Part shown: in pieces, positions 27,777-36,020 of the stretch
Layout: each line of letters begins with the position of its first letter
How positions within the stretch are numbered: position 1 is the stretch's first letter
Source: Methylobacterium sp. SyP6R
Lineage (GTDB): Bacteria > Pseudomonadota > Alphaproteobacteria > Rhizobiales > Beijerinckiaceae
DNA length: 64,000 bases
Reading direction: 5' to 3'
Assembly (NCBI RefSeq): GCF_019216885.1
Contig: NZ_JAAQRC020000001.1
Span: forward strand, 6,371,522-6,435,521
The notes under the pieces: generated by a model
The model's database searches: none
Seen by the model: the letters and a program-made list of their open reading frames with translations, nothing else
Told to the model about the DNA's origin: nothing
Made by a program: the position numbers and the translations under genes

Positions 27777-28126
27777 TTTGCTCTCCTGACGCGAACTCCA
27801 CCTCCCGAGGCCCGCCACGGGGCGGATCCCGACGATCGTCACGACCGATGGTGGAGCGACACGAACCGCCACGGCAGCCCTCACGGCCGGGCGGTTCAGC
27901 GAGACGCGCGCTTTAGCAGGGACCGGGGCTTCACGCAATCGTCGCATCGTCGTGCGCCTCGCCCCTGTGTGAGGCGGGAACGATCGTGGGCCCACCCTGG
28001 CGTTGTGCGCCGCAACGGAACCATAAACGTGCGTACGCGGTTTCGTTCATGTCCCGCTCAGGCCCCATCCTGTTTAAGTCCCGCCAACGTGAACCGCCAT
28101 CGTTCGGCGTCCCAGGAGATTTGCTC
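27777..28126. other. Divergent region between rpmI and the glycosyltransferase gene
   Basis: No gene is credible in these 350 bp. A likely rpmI promoter lies at 27910-27938. The rpmI leader contains an inverted pair, AACCGCC (27874-27880) and GGCGGTT (27900-27906), close to the expected transcript start, plus several smaller self-complementary stretches. The right part must hold the promoter for the plus-strand glycosyltransferase gene; no clear hexamers are seen. Confidence 0.5.
27910..27938 (-). promoter_or_regulatory. Predicted promoter of rpmI-rplT
   Basis: On the minus strand, TTGCGT (27933-27938) and TAAAGC (27910-27915) are separated by 17 bp. Transcription would start near 27903, leaving a leader of about 127 nt before rpmI, long enough for leader-mediated control. 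Confidence 0.4.
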
Positions 28127-29257
28127 GTGCGCATTGCCCAGGTAGCCCCTCTCGCGGAGGCCGTTCCGCCGAAGTTCTACGGCGGCACCGAGCGTGTCGT
28201 CTCCTGGCTCACCGAAGAGCTGGTCCGGCAGGGCCACGACGTCACGCTGTTCGCGAGCGGCGACTCGGAGACGAGCGCCAAGCTGGTCGCCTGCTGCCCG
28301 GAGGGCTTGCGGCTCGCCGGCATCCGCGATCACGTCGCCAGCCACCTCGCCATGCTCTATCACCTGCGCCGGCGGGCGGACGAGTTCGACGTCATCCACT
28401 TCCACATCGACCTCCTGCAGTATCCGCTGTTCGAGGAATTCAACCACAAGTGCGTCACCACCCTGCACGGGCGGCTCGACGTGCCGGACTTCATGCCGGT
28501 CTACCGCACCTTCACGGGCATGCCGCTCGTGTCGATCTCCGACCACCAGCGCGGGCCGATGCCCGAGAACGCCAACTGGCTGCAGACCATCCATCACGGC
28601 CTGCCGGCGGAGAATTGCCGCTTCTCGGCGAAGCCGAAGGATGGCGGCTACCTCGCCTTCCTCGGCCGCATCTCGCCCGAGAAGCGCCCCGACCGCGCAA
28701 TCGAGATCGCCAAGGCCTCGGGTGTGAAGCTGAAGATCGCCGCCAAGGTCGACAAGGCCGACCAGGAATACTGGGACGAGGTCATCGAGCCGATGACCCA
28801 CCATCCGCTGGTCGAGTATATCGGCGAGATCAACGAGGATCAGAAGCACGAGTTCCTCGGCAACGCCCTGGCGCTCGCCTTCCCGATCGACTGGCCGGAG
28901 CCCTTCGGCCTGGTGATGATCGAGGCGATGTCGGCCGGCACGCCGGTGATCGCGTGGCGCAACGGCTCCGTGCCGGAGGTCATCAAGGACGGCGTCTCGG
29001 GCGTCGTGGTCGAGTCGATGGACGAGGCCATCGCGGCGGTCGAGACCTGCAAGGCGATGAGCCGCGAGGGCGTGCGCCGCTACTTCGAGACCCGCTTCAC
29101 CGCGAGCGTCATGGCCCGCTCCTACGTCGCCGCCTACGAGTCGCTCATCGCCGGCGACCTCGACGCGATCAAGATCCCGGGCCTGACCCTCGGCGCGCCC
29201 GCCGCTCTCAACGGCGCGACCAACGGCATCGCGCACCCGGCGCTCCGGGCGATCTGA
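28127..29257 (+). CDS. Family 4 glycosyltransferase
   Basis: Retaining glycosyltransferase of the GT-B fold. The GTG at 28127 has AGGAG 8 nt upstream and gives 376 residues starting VRIAQVAPLAEAVPPKFYGGTERVV, the usual N-terminal strand and glycine loop. The donor-binding C-terminal domain has GRISPEKRPDRAIEIA and the E-x7-E motif in EPFGLVMIEAMSAGTPV. The closest relatives I recall are GT4 enzymes encoded beside amylo-alpha-1,6-glucosidase genes in Rhizobiales, as here. The acceptor sugar is not known. A terminator follows directly. Confidence 0.88.
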   Translation: MRIAQVAPLAEAVPPKFYGGTERVVSWLTEELVRQGHDVTLFASGDSETSAKLVACCPEGLRLAGIRDHVASHLAMLYHLRRRADEFDVIHFHIDLLQYPLFEEFNHKCVTTLHGRLDVPDFMPVYRTFTGMPLVSISDHQRGPMPENANWLQTIHHGLPAENCRFSAKPKDGGYLAFLGRISPEKRPDRAIEIAKASGVKLKIAAKVDKADQEYWDEVIEPMTHHPLVEYIGEINEDQKHEFLGNALALAFPIDWPEPFGLVMIEAMSAGTPVIAWRNGSVPEVIKDGVSGVVVESMDEAIAAVETCKAMSREGVRRYFETRFTASVMARSYVAAYESLIAGDLDAIKIPGLTLGAPAALNGATNGIAHPALRAI

Positions 29258-29282
29258 TCCGCCTCGCAACGGACTGACGACG

Positions 29283-29320
29283 AGGCCCGGTTCCCGTAAG
29301 GGGGCCGGGCCTTCTCTTTT
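29283..29320 (+). terminator. Rho-independent terminator after the glycosyltransferase gene
   Basis: AGGCCCGG (29283-29290) and CCGGGCCT (29305-29312) form an 8-bp stem with a 14-nt loop, followed by TTCTCTTTT. It lies 25 bp after the stop codon. Confidence 0.85.
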
Positions 29321-29547
29321 GCGCCGCGCCTGCCCAAAATCCGAGCCTGCCCGATCGTGGCTCCCCTCTGGCGCCCGCCGCACGATGGCCCACTTTGGCT
29401 CTAGCGTGGGCCGTACCCGCGAATCGCCGCGGGCTCCGCCGCCCCGCTGCCACCGGGCACCCGTCCGGAGCCCCGAGATCTCGCCCCGATCCCCGTGACA
29501 CCTCGCCCCGCGACGCCCCGCGGCGCGAAGCCCCAAGGAGTGAAGCC

Positions 29548-31818
29548 GTGCCGATGGTCGCGACCGCCCCCGACGACGAGACGCTGCCGCAATACCACAT
29601 CGAGGCCCAGACCTCGCTGGTCGAGCGTCAGCTGCGCTCGCTCAAGCATGGCGATGCCTTCGCGGTGCTCGACAGCTACGGCGATATCGGCGTCTTTCCC
29701 GGCCCGGAGGGCCTGTATTTCCAGGACACCCGCTTCCTGTCGCGCCTGGAGCTGACCGTCGAGGGCCAGCGGCCGATGCTGCTCGGCTCGGTGGTGCAGG
29801 ACGACAACGGCGCCCTCTCGGTCGACCTGACGACGCCGGACATCCGGCTCGACGCCAACGACGAGACCAGCATCCCCCGCGAGATCATCGCGCTCGAGCG
29901 GACGAAATTCCTGTTTCGCGGCACCTGCTACGACCGGATCGGCCTGCGCAACTACGACACAAAGCCGCGCCACCTGCGGGTGGCCCTGACCTTCGATGCC
30001 GATTTCCGCGACCTGTTCGAGGTTCGCGGCAGCGACCGCGCCCATCGCGGCACCCGCAGCGTCGAGGTGACCGGGGCCAACGAGGTGACCTACCGCTACG
30101 ACGGCCTCGACAAGCGCCTGCGCACCACCCGGCTGCGCTTCGGGCCGAAGCCGGCGCGGCTCGACGCGCACAAGGCCGAGTTCGAGGTCAAGCTCGCCCC
30201 GGGCGGGCGCGCCTCGATCTTCGTGCGGGCGATCTGCGACACGGTCGATCACAGCCGCGACGGCGAGGCGGTGGTCGGCAGCGCCCTGCCCTTCACCCAC
30301 GCGGCCTATCCGAGCCCGCGCCGGGAGGACGGCCACCCGAAGGGCGAGGGCATGACCTTCGCGCTCGCCTATCGCGACGCACGCCGCGACCTGCGCAAGG
30401 CGACCGCCAACATCACCACGATCGAGAGCTCGAACGACCAGTTCAACGAGGCCGCCTGCCGCGCGACGGCCGACCTCTACATGCTGCTCAGCCGCACCCC
30501 GAACGGGGTCTACCCCTATGCGGGCATCCCCTGGTACAGCACGGTCTTCGGCCGCGACGGCATCATCACCGCCATGATGACGCTGTGGATCGACCCCGAG
30601 ATCGCCAAGGGCGTGCTGCGCCACCTCGCGGCGACGCAGGCGACCACGATCGATCCCGCCGCCGACGCCCAGCCCGGCAAGGTCCTGCACGAGACCCGCA
30701 ACGGCGAGATGGCGATCCTCGGCGAGGTGCCGTTCAAGCTCTATTACGGCACCATCGACGCCACCCCGCTCTTCGTGATGCTGGCCGGCCAGTATTACGA
30801 GCAGACCGGCGACCTCGCGACCATCAAGGCGATCTGGCCCAACCTCCTGGCGGCGCTGAACTGGATCGACGAGTACGGCGACCGGGACAAGGACGGCTTC
30901 GTCGAATACGCCCGCGAGACCGAGAAGGGCCTGGCCAACCAGGGCTGGAAGGACAGCCACGATTCGATCTTCCACGCCGACGGCCGGATGGCGCAGGGGC
31001 CGATCGCGCTCTGCGAGGTCCAGGGCTACGTCTACGCCGCCAAGAAGGGCGCCGCGAAACTCGCCGCGCTGATGGGCGACGCAACGCTCTCCGAGCGGCT
31101 GAAGGGCGAGGCCGAGCGGCTGCGCCAGGCCTTCGACGAGAAGTTCTGGCTGCCCGAGATCGGCACCTACGCCATCGCGCTCGACGGCGACAAGCGCGCT
31201 TGCGCCGTACGCTCCTCGAATGCCGGCCACGCGCTCTTCACCGGCATCGCCTATCCGGAGCGGGCCGAGAGCGTCGCGGCGGTGCTGATGTCGAAGGACG
31301 GGTTCAACGGCTGGGGCGTGCGCACCATCGCGGTCGGCGAGGCGCGCTATAATCCGATGTCGTACCATAACGGCTCGATCTGGCCGCACGACAACGCGCT
31401 GATCGCGCTCGGCCTCGCCCGCTACGGCCTGAAGGCGGAAGCGGCGCGGGTGTTCGAGGGGCAGCACGGCGCCTCGCTCTACCAGGAGGGGCGGCGGCTG
31501 CCGGAGCTGTTCTGCGGCTTCATCCAGCGCAAGCAGCGCGGACCGACCAACTATCCGGTGGCGTGCAGCCCGCAGGCCTGGGCGGCGGCGGCGCCCTTCG
31601 CGTTCCTGGCCGCCTGCCTCGGGCTCGAACTGCGCCACGACCGCAACCGGATCCGTTTTCGCGATCCGATCCTGCCGTCCTTCCTCGACGACGTGCTGAT
31701 CCGCAACCTGAAGCTCGGCGACAGCCGCGTCGACCTGCTGATCCACCGCCACGGCAGCGACGTCACCGTCAACGTGGTGCGCCGGACCGGCGATGCGCAG
31801 GTACTTCTTCTGAAGTAA
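29548..31818 (+). CDS. Glycogen-debranching-type amylo-alpha-1,6-glucosidase
   Basis: A 756-residue cytoplasmic protein. The N-terminal third (about 30-220) matches the GDE_N_bis beta-sandwich domain: DGDAFAVLDSYGDIG-like sequence then GLYFQDTRFLSRLEL. The rest is an (alpha/alpha)6 barrel of the glycogen-debranching or mannosylglycerate-hydrolase type, with WYSTVFGRDGIITAMMTL, NQGWKDSHDS and NPMSYHNGSIWPHDNALIA carrying likely acidic catalytic residues. The GTG at 29548 has AAGGAG 7 nt upstream. It probably trims alpha-glucan or a compatible-solute polymer together with the preceding glycosyltransferase; the substrate is inferred. Confidence 0.87.
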   Translation: MPMVATAPDDETLPQYHIEAQTSLVERQLRSLKHGDAFAVLDSYGDIGVFPGPEGLYFQDTRFLSRLELTVEGQRPMLLGSVVQDDNGALSVDLTTPDIRLDANDETSIPREIIALERTKFLFRGTCYDRIGLRNYDTKPRHLRVALTFDADFRDLFEVRGSDRAHRGTRSVEVTGANEVTYRYDGLDKRLRTTRLRFGPKPARLDAHKAEFEVKLAPGGRASIFVRAICDTVDHSRDGEAVVGSALPFTHAAYPSPRREDGHPKGEGMTFALAYRDARRDLRKATANITTIESSNDQFNEAACRATADLYMLLSRTPNGVYPYAGIPWYSTVFGRDGIITAMMTLWIDPEIAKGVLRHLAATQATTIDPAADAQPGKVLHETRNGEMAILGEVPFKLYYGTIDATPLFVMLAGQYYEQTGDLATIKAIWPNLLAALNWIDEYGDRDKDGFVEYARETEKGLANQGWKDSHDSIFHADGRMAQGPIALCEVQGYVYAAKKGAAKLAALMGDATLSERLKGEAERLRQAFDEKFWLPEIGTYAIALDGDKRACAVRSSNAGHALFTGIAYPERAESVAAVLMSKDGFNGWGVRTIAVGEARYNPMSYHNGSIWPHDNALIALGLARYGLKAEAARVFEGQHGASLYQEGRRLPELFCGFIQRKQRGPTNYPVACSPQAWAAAAPFAFLAACLGLELRHDRNRIRFRDPILPSFLDDVLIRNLKLGDSRVDLLIHRHGSDVTVNVVRRTGDAQVLLLK

Positions 31819-31846
31819 GGCGCTTCTGCTGAAGCAGAAAAGCGAT

Positions 31847-31867
31847 GGGCCGGGACATGCCCGGCCC
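31847..31867. terminator. Hairpin between the debranching enzyme and infC
   Basis: GGGCCGGG (31847-31854) and CCCGGCCC (31860-31867) with an ACATG loop follow the stop of the debranching gene. A second small palindrome TTCTGCTGAAGCAGAA (31824-31839) lies just before. Neither has a proper T-run, so this is probably a weak bidirectional stop between convergent genes. Confidence 0.45.
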
Positions 31868-31964
31868 TTCGATGCTCCCCGCGCGGGTTTTCTGAGAGAA
31901 GCCCGCGCCCGGAGCGCTCCGTGATCCGTGCCACGCCTTCGAGAAGCGCGGAGGGTGCCGTGCC

Positions 31965-32507
31965 TTAGCGCGGCGCCAGGATCATGATCATCTGGCGGCC
32001 TTCGAGCTGCGGCTCGCTCTCCACCTTGGCGATCTCTTGCGTCTCGGACTTGACGCGCTCGAGCAGGCGCAGGCCCAGATCCTGGTGCGCCATCTCGCGA
32101 CCGCGGAAGCGCAGGGTCACCTTGACCTTGTCGCCTTCCTCGAAGAACCGCTGCACGGCCTTCATCTTGACTTCGTAGTCGTGCTTGTCGATGCCGGGAC
32201 GGAGCTTGATCTCCTTGACCTCGACGGTCTTCTGCCGCTTGCGCGCCTCGGCCTGCTTCTTCTGCTCGTTGAAGCGGAAGCGGCCGTAGTCGAGAAGCTT
32301 GCAGACCGGAGGCACGGAGTTCGGCGCGATCTCGACGAGGTCGAGGCCCGCCTCTTCGGCGACCTGCAACGCCTCGAAGAAGCCCATGACACCGCGGTTC
32401 TGGCCGGTATCGTCGATGAGCTGCACCTCGCGGACGCCGCGGATGTCCCGGTTCGCGCGCGGCCCGTCTTTCTGCGGGGCCGGCATGGCTCTCATAGGTC
32501 TGCGAAT
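31965..32507 (-). CDS. infC: Translation initiation factor IF-3 (ATT start)
   Basis: Binds the 30S subunit and enforces start-codon selection. The usual ~180-residue length is obtained only if translation begins at the ATT at 32507, giving [21 protein letters not shown]. This start aligns with the MRRPF-type N-terminus of rhizobial IF-3 and has GAGGAG 9 nt upstream. An ATT or other rare start is the classical device by which IF-3 represses its own translation. Core motifs are intact: [45 protein letters not shown] and the C-terminal domain to MIMILAPR. Confidence 0.96.
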   Translation of the reverse strand: MRRPMRAMPAPQKDGPRANRDIRGVREVQLIDDTGQNRGVMGFFEALQVAEEAGLDLVEIAPNSVPPVCKLLDYGRFRFNEQKKQAEARKRQKTVEVKEIKLRPGIDKHDYEVKMKAVQRFFEEGDKVKVTLRFRGREMAHQDLGLRLLERVKSETQEIAKVESEPQLEGRQMIMILAPR

Positions 32508-32633
32508 GGCTTCATTCTCCTCAGTCATGTCGTCCAGCGGCGGCCCGCCGACCGTGCCCCTTCCGGACCGATCCCGAACCACCGCGCGGGTAGACTCTCG
32601 TGTACGCTAGCACCTTGGCGAGATCGCCCGGTT

Positions 32634-32713
32634 TGTCAACTCACGGATGCGGGTCTTGGTTGCCGATTGCCTAAATTCCAGGCAACCAAATATCCGTGAA
32701 GTCTTAGACCCGC
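32634..32713 (-). promoter_or_regulatory. Interleaved inverted repeats and -35 box upstream of infC
   Basis: Three inverted pairs overlap. TCACGGAT (32641-32648) pairs with ATCCGTGA (32692-32699). GCGGGTCT (32649-32656) pairs with AGACCCGC (32706-32713). TTGGTTGCC (32656-32664) pairs with GGCAACCAA (32681-32689). The first two pairs cross, so they cannot all form at once except as a pseudoknot or alternative folds. On the minus strand a perfect TTGACA (32634-32639) follows directly, but no good -10 is found at 16-18 bp. The segment lies 127-206 nt before infC and 22 bp after a glycosyltransferase gene. Confidence 0.6.
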
Positions 32714-32734
32714 GCGAGGCCATCGCGCGCCCAT

Positions 32735-33967
32735 TCAGGCCCCCTCCCCCGCGGGACCCGCGCCGAGCAGCTCGGCATAGACCGCCAGGGTGTCGGCCAG
32801 CATCAGCTCGAGGGAGAAATGCGTCTCGACGTGGCGGCGGGCGCGGCGCACCAGGGCGTCGCGGGCGCTGGCGCCGAGCTGCAGCGCCTCCGCGACGGCA
32901 GCGGCCAGCGCCTGGGCGTCGTTCGCCGGCACCCGCCAGCCGGTGCGCTCGTGCGCCGGCACCTCCGGCGGGGCCAGCACCGTCTCGGGCACGGCGCCGA
33001 GATCCGAGACCACGACCGGCGTGCCGAGCGCCTGGGCCTCGACCGCGGAGCGGCCGAAGGCCTCGGGCTCGGTCGAGGGCACCGCCACCACCGAGGCCGC
33101 CCGGTAGGCCGCCGGCATGTCGCTGCAATGCCCGACGCGCTTCACCGAGCCGGCGAGGCCGTGGGCGGCGATCATCGCGTCGAGTTCGCGCAAATAGGCG
33201 GTGCGCCCCTGCGGATCGCCCGCCAGCACCACGGTGAACTCGGCCACACCCTGCGCGCGCAAGGCGGCCGCCGCTTCGATCAGCACGCGGTGCCCCTTCC
33301 AGGGGGTGAGGCGGGCGGCGAGCAGCACCACCCGCTCGTGCGGGGCGACGCCCCAGGCCCGGCGCAGGGCCTCGACCCGCTGCGGCGCGACCTGGGCGGG
33401 GGCGAAGGCCGCTAGATCGGTGCCGCGGTGGATCACCCGCACCCGGTCGCCTGCGACCTGCGGAAAGAGGCGCCGGATCGCGTCGGCGGTGAAGTGCGAG
33501 TTGGCGATCACCACGTCGCCGCGGGCCATCACCGAATTGTAGAGGAGCTTCGTCGGCGAGCGGCCGGCATAGCTGCCGTGATAGGTGGTGACGAAGGGAA
33601 CGCGCAGCCGCCGCGCCGCCCCGAGCGCCACCCAGGCCGGGGCCCGCGAGCGGGCATGGATCAGGTCGACCCGCTCCGCCCGGCAGATCCGCATCAGCCG
33701 CCCGACGTGGAGCGCCATGGCGAAGGGGTTCTTGGACCGCGCCGGGAACGGCACCCAGGCGCCGCCCTTGGCCTGCAACTCGCCGACGAGGCGCCCGCCC
33801 TCGGTGGCGACGAGCGCCCGGGCGCCCGCGGCGGCGAGCGCCGCCGCCACGTCGACGGCGGTGCGCTCGGCGCCGCCGGCGTCGAGCTCCGGGATGATCT
33901 GGAGCACGGTACGGCCCGCCAGCGGATGGCTCGCGGCCGGGAACGGCGTGGCCTGGCTCGACGGCAT
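32735..33967 (-). CDS. Family 4 glycosyltransferase
   Basis: A 410-residue GT-B protein. The N-terminal domain has TVLQIIPELDAGGAERTAVD, the typical GGAE loop, and FVTTYHGSYAG. The C-terminal domain has VVLLAARLTPWKGHRVLIEAA and the donor-binding EPEAFGRSAVEAQALGTPVVV. This is the pattern of GT4 enzymes of lipopolysaccharide or exopolysaccharide synthesis. The protein is not similar in detail to the GT4 at 28127. It has its own promoter region, divergent from the hydrolase gene, and ends just before the infC upstream repeats. Confidence 0.88.
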   Translation of the reverse strand: MPSSQATPFPAASHPLAGRTVLQIIPELDAGGAERTAVDVAAALAAAGARALVATEGGRLVGELQAKGGAWVPFPARSKNPFAMALHVGRLMRICRAERVDLIHARSRAPAWVALGAARRLRVPFVTTYHGSYAGRSPTKLLYNSVMARGDVVIANSHFTADAIRRLFPQVAGDRVRVIHRGTDLAAFAPAQVAPQRVEALRRAWGVAPHERVVLLAARLTPWKGHRVLIEAAAALRAQGVAEFTVVLAGDPQGRTAYLRELDAMIAAHGLAGSVKRVGHCSDMPAAYRAASVVAVPSTEPEAFGRSAVEAQALGTPVVVSDLGAVPETVLAPPEVPAHERTGWRVPANDAQALAAAVAEALQLGASARDALVRRARRHVETHFSLELMLADTLAVYAELLGAGPAGEGA

Positions 33968-34220
33968 GGGACTCCGGGTCAGGGTTCTGATCGCAGCACT
34001 CGCGGCATGACGGTACCCGCTCTGCGCAGGATTCGACGAAGACCGGCGGCATGCCGGCCGGATCTCGTAGGACCGACGGCCGCCTCCAGTGTAGAAGCCC
34101 GCCGTTGCGGTCCGCTCACGGACGATGCGTCAAGGTCGCCCGGTCGTGTTGCGGATCGGTAAACCTTGGGCACCGGCCGCCCGCGACCAGGGCTGCACAC
34201 GGAATAACGGGGATAACGTC

Positions 34221-34994
34221 ATGCAAGCGCAAACGGAGACGCCGCCGCGCCAGCCCGCCACCATGCTGGCCGTGCGGGGCCGGCGCCTCGCCACCCTGGT
34301 GCGGCCCGGTTCGGGACCGCCGGTGGTCTGGCTCGGCGGCTTCCGGTCGGACATGCGCGCCACCAAGGCCGAGGCCCTGGACGACTGGGCAGCGCGGAAC
34401 GGCCGGGCCTTCGTGCGCTTCGACTATACCGGCCACGGTGAATCGGAAGGCACCTTCGCCGATTGCACGATCTCGGACTGGCTCGCCGATGCGGAAACCG
34501 TCATCGCCGCCCTGGCACCGCGGCGCCCGATCCTGGTCGGGTCGTCGATGGGCGGCTGGATCGCACTGCTCGCCGCCGCGAAGGTCGGGCCCGCCGGCCT
34601 GGTGCTGATCGCCCCGGCGACGGACTTCACCGAGGTGCTGATGTGGCAGCAATTCCCGGAGGAGATCCGCCGGCAGGTGATCCGCGACGGGGTGTGGCAG
34701 CGCGGGTCGCAATACTCGCCCGAGCCGACGCCGGTGACCCGGGCGCTCATCGAGGACGGGCGCCGCCACCTGATGCTCGGCGGCCCGATCGATCCGGGCT
34801 GCCCGGTCCACATCCTGCAAGGGATGGCCGATCCGGACGTGCCGTGGCCGCACGCGATGAAGCTCGTCGAGCGGCTGCCGGAGGCGGGCGTGGTCCTCAC
34901 CCTCGTCAAGGAGGGTGACCATCGCCTCTCCGGCCCCGCCGACCTCGACCGCCTCGTGGCGGCGGTCGAGGGGATCGCGGCGAGGGAAGGCTGA
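34221..34994 (+). CDS. Alpha/beta hydrolase (ABHD10-like)
   Basis: A 257-residue serine hydrolase. The core has VVWLGGFRSDMRATKAEALDD, the oxyanion-side FDYTGHGESEG, the nucleophile elbow GSSMGG with S109, and a later MADPDVPW aspartate and EGDHRLSG histidine completing the triad. The combination GGF-x-SDM with YTGHGESEG resembles the ABHD10/mycophenolic acid acyl-glucuronide esterase and protein depalmitoylase group. The natural substrate is unknown. The ATG at 34221 is preferred because earlier codons lack similarity. A hairpin follows. Confidence 0.85.
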   Translation: MQAQTETPPRQPATMLAVRGRRLATLVRPGSGPPVVWLGGFRSDMRATKAEALDDWAARNGRAFVRFDYTGHGESEGTFADCTISDWLADAETVIAALAPRRPILVGSSMGGWIALLAAAKVGPAGLVLIAPATDFTEVLMWQQFPEEIRRQVIRDGVWQRGSQYSPEPTPVTRALIEDGRRHLMLGGPIDPGCPVHILQGMADPDVPWPHAMKLVERLPEAGVVLTLVKEGDHRLSGPADLDRLVAAVEGIAAREG

Positions 34995-35003
34995 GCCTTG
35001 CCA

Positions 35004-35029
35004 CGGGGTGCTCAGCGTCGAGCACCCCG
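35004..35029. terminator. Hairpin between convergent hydrolase and DUF1150 genes
   Basis: CGGGGTGCT (35004-35012) and AGCACCCCG (35021-35029) form a perfect 9-bp stem, 9 bp after the hydrolase stop and 8 bp before the stop of the DUF1150 gene. Its symmetric position suggests a shared bidirectional terminator, though no T-run is present. Confidence 0.55.
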
Positions 35030-35037
35030 ATGGATGC

Positions 35038-35301
35038 TCAATGGACGCTGACCGCCTGGAGGTCGTGCGCCCAGGCATTGGCGAAAGCCGCATCCCGGCT
35101 GTCGGTGAGCAGGATCGGGGCGCCGCTCGCCGAGAGCACGGCGAACAGGTCGAGACCGGGGGTCAGGTCGGGGGCCTCGGGGAAGAGGCGCTTCACCTCC
35201 TCCGAGCGCATGGCGCGGATATAGGCCACGTGGCCCTCGCCGAGGGCCGCCAGCGCGCTGGGATCGAGCGTGACGTCGAGGTTCCGGGTGGTGTCGGACA
35301 T
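35038..35301 (-). CDS. DUF1150 family protein
   Basis: An 87-residue protein with the DUF1150 core: LAALGEGHVAYIRAMRSEEV, then a strand pair around GLDLFAVLSASGAPILLTDSRDAAFANAWAH. DUF1150 genes are regularly found next to small heat-shock protein genes in alphaproteobacteria, as here (93 bp after hsp20, same strand). A stress-related role is inferred from that linkage; the biochemical function is unknown. Confidence 0.85.
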   Translation of the reverse strand: MSDTTRNLDVTLDPSALAALGEGHVAYIRAMRSEEVKRLFPEAPDLTPGLDLFAVLSASGAPILLTDSRDAAFANAWAHDLQAVSVH

Positions 35302-35394
35302 GATGCGCCCTCCTCTGAAAGGCAGCAGGACGGTGATCGGCTTGAGGCCCCGAAGCGGCCCGCCGACCGGTGGGTTAAGGATAGATGGGGACGA

Positions 35395-35829
35395 TCAGTC
35401 GCCGTCGCGCGCCCCGATGTCGATCCGTCGCACGATGCGCTCCGGCTCGGGCCGGGCGAGGTCGATCGACAGGAGACCGTTCGACAGGTCGGCCCCCAGC
35501 ACCTCCATGCCGTCGGCGAGCAGGAAGGCGCGCTGGAACTGCCGGGCGGCGATGCCCCGGTGCAGGAAGGTCCGGCTCTTGTCGTCGGCCTGCCGGCCGC
35601 GGACGATGAGCTGGCTCTCCTCCAGGGTCACGTCGAGCTGGTCGCGGGTGAAGCCGGCCACCGCGAGCGTGATGCGCAGCCGCTCCGGCTCGCGCTCGGT
35701 GCGGGGCAGGCGCTCGATGTTGTAGGGCGGGTAGCCGTCGTTGGCGGCCTTGGCGACGCGGTCGAGCGCCTGCTCGATCTCGTCGAAGCCCAGCAAGAAC
35801 GGGTGCCCGAACGGCGAAGGACGCGTCAT
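35395..35829 (-). CDS. Small heat-shock protein, Hsp20/alpha-crystallin family
   Basis: ATP-independent holdase chaperone. The ATG at 35829 gives 144 residues starting MTRPSPFGHPFLLGFDEIEQALDR-like sequence, then YPPYNIER, the alpha-crystallin domain with LRITLAVAGFTRDQLDVTLE and FLHRGIAARQFQRAFLLADG, and a C-terminal tail. The A-G-F-x-R-D-x-L motif is typical of class A rhizobial sHsps. A frame opening at 35925 adds an Arg-rich stretch absent from relatives. A 19-bp tandem repeat array lies upstream. Probably co-transcribed with the DUF1150 gene. Confidence 0.92.
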   Translation of the reverse strand: MTRPSPFGHPFLLGFDEIEQALDRVAKAANDGYPPYNIERLPRTEREPERLRITLAVAGFTRDQLDVTLEESQLIVRGRQADDKSRTFLHRGIAARQFQRAFLLADGMEVLGADLSNGLLSIDLARPEPERIVRRIDIGARDGD

Positions 35830-35944
35830 GATGTCGGCGAAGCCCTGTTGCGGAGGCACTTCGTAGGCTGTCCGGGCCCGCATCCGCAGCGCCCGTCGGG
35901 GCCGACCGCAACTCCGCCGGCCCATCTCGGGATATGAGGGGCAA

Positions 35945-36000
35945 GAGGTCCCTCATCAAGGGTGAGGTCCCTCATCAAGGGTGGGGTCCCTCACAAGGGC
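35945..36000. repeat. Three tandem copies of a 19-bp unit
   Basis: GAGGTCCCTCATCAAGGGT occurs at 35945-35963 and exactly again at 35964-35982, followed by a degenerate 18-bp third copy (35983-36000) and a fragment. Each unit contains short inverted pairs (CCTCA/TGAGG across unit borders). It sits between hsp20 and the DUF2939 gene, in the region that should carry the hsp20 promoter. Confidence 0.9.
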
Positions 36001-36020
36001 GGGGTTCCGCATCGCGCGCC

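Noticed and set aside
29401..31752. 783-codon open frame antisense to the debranching enzyme
   Set aside because: Same shadow effect; low-complexity and no family resemblance.
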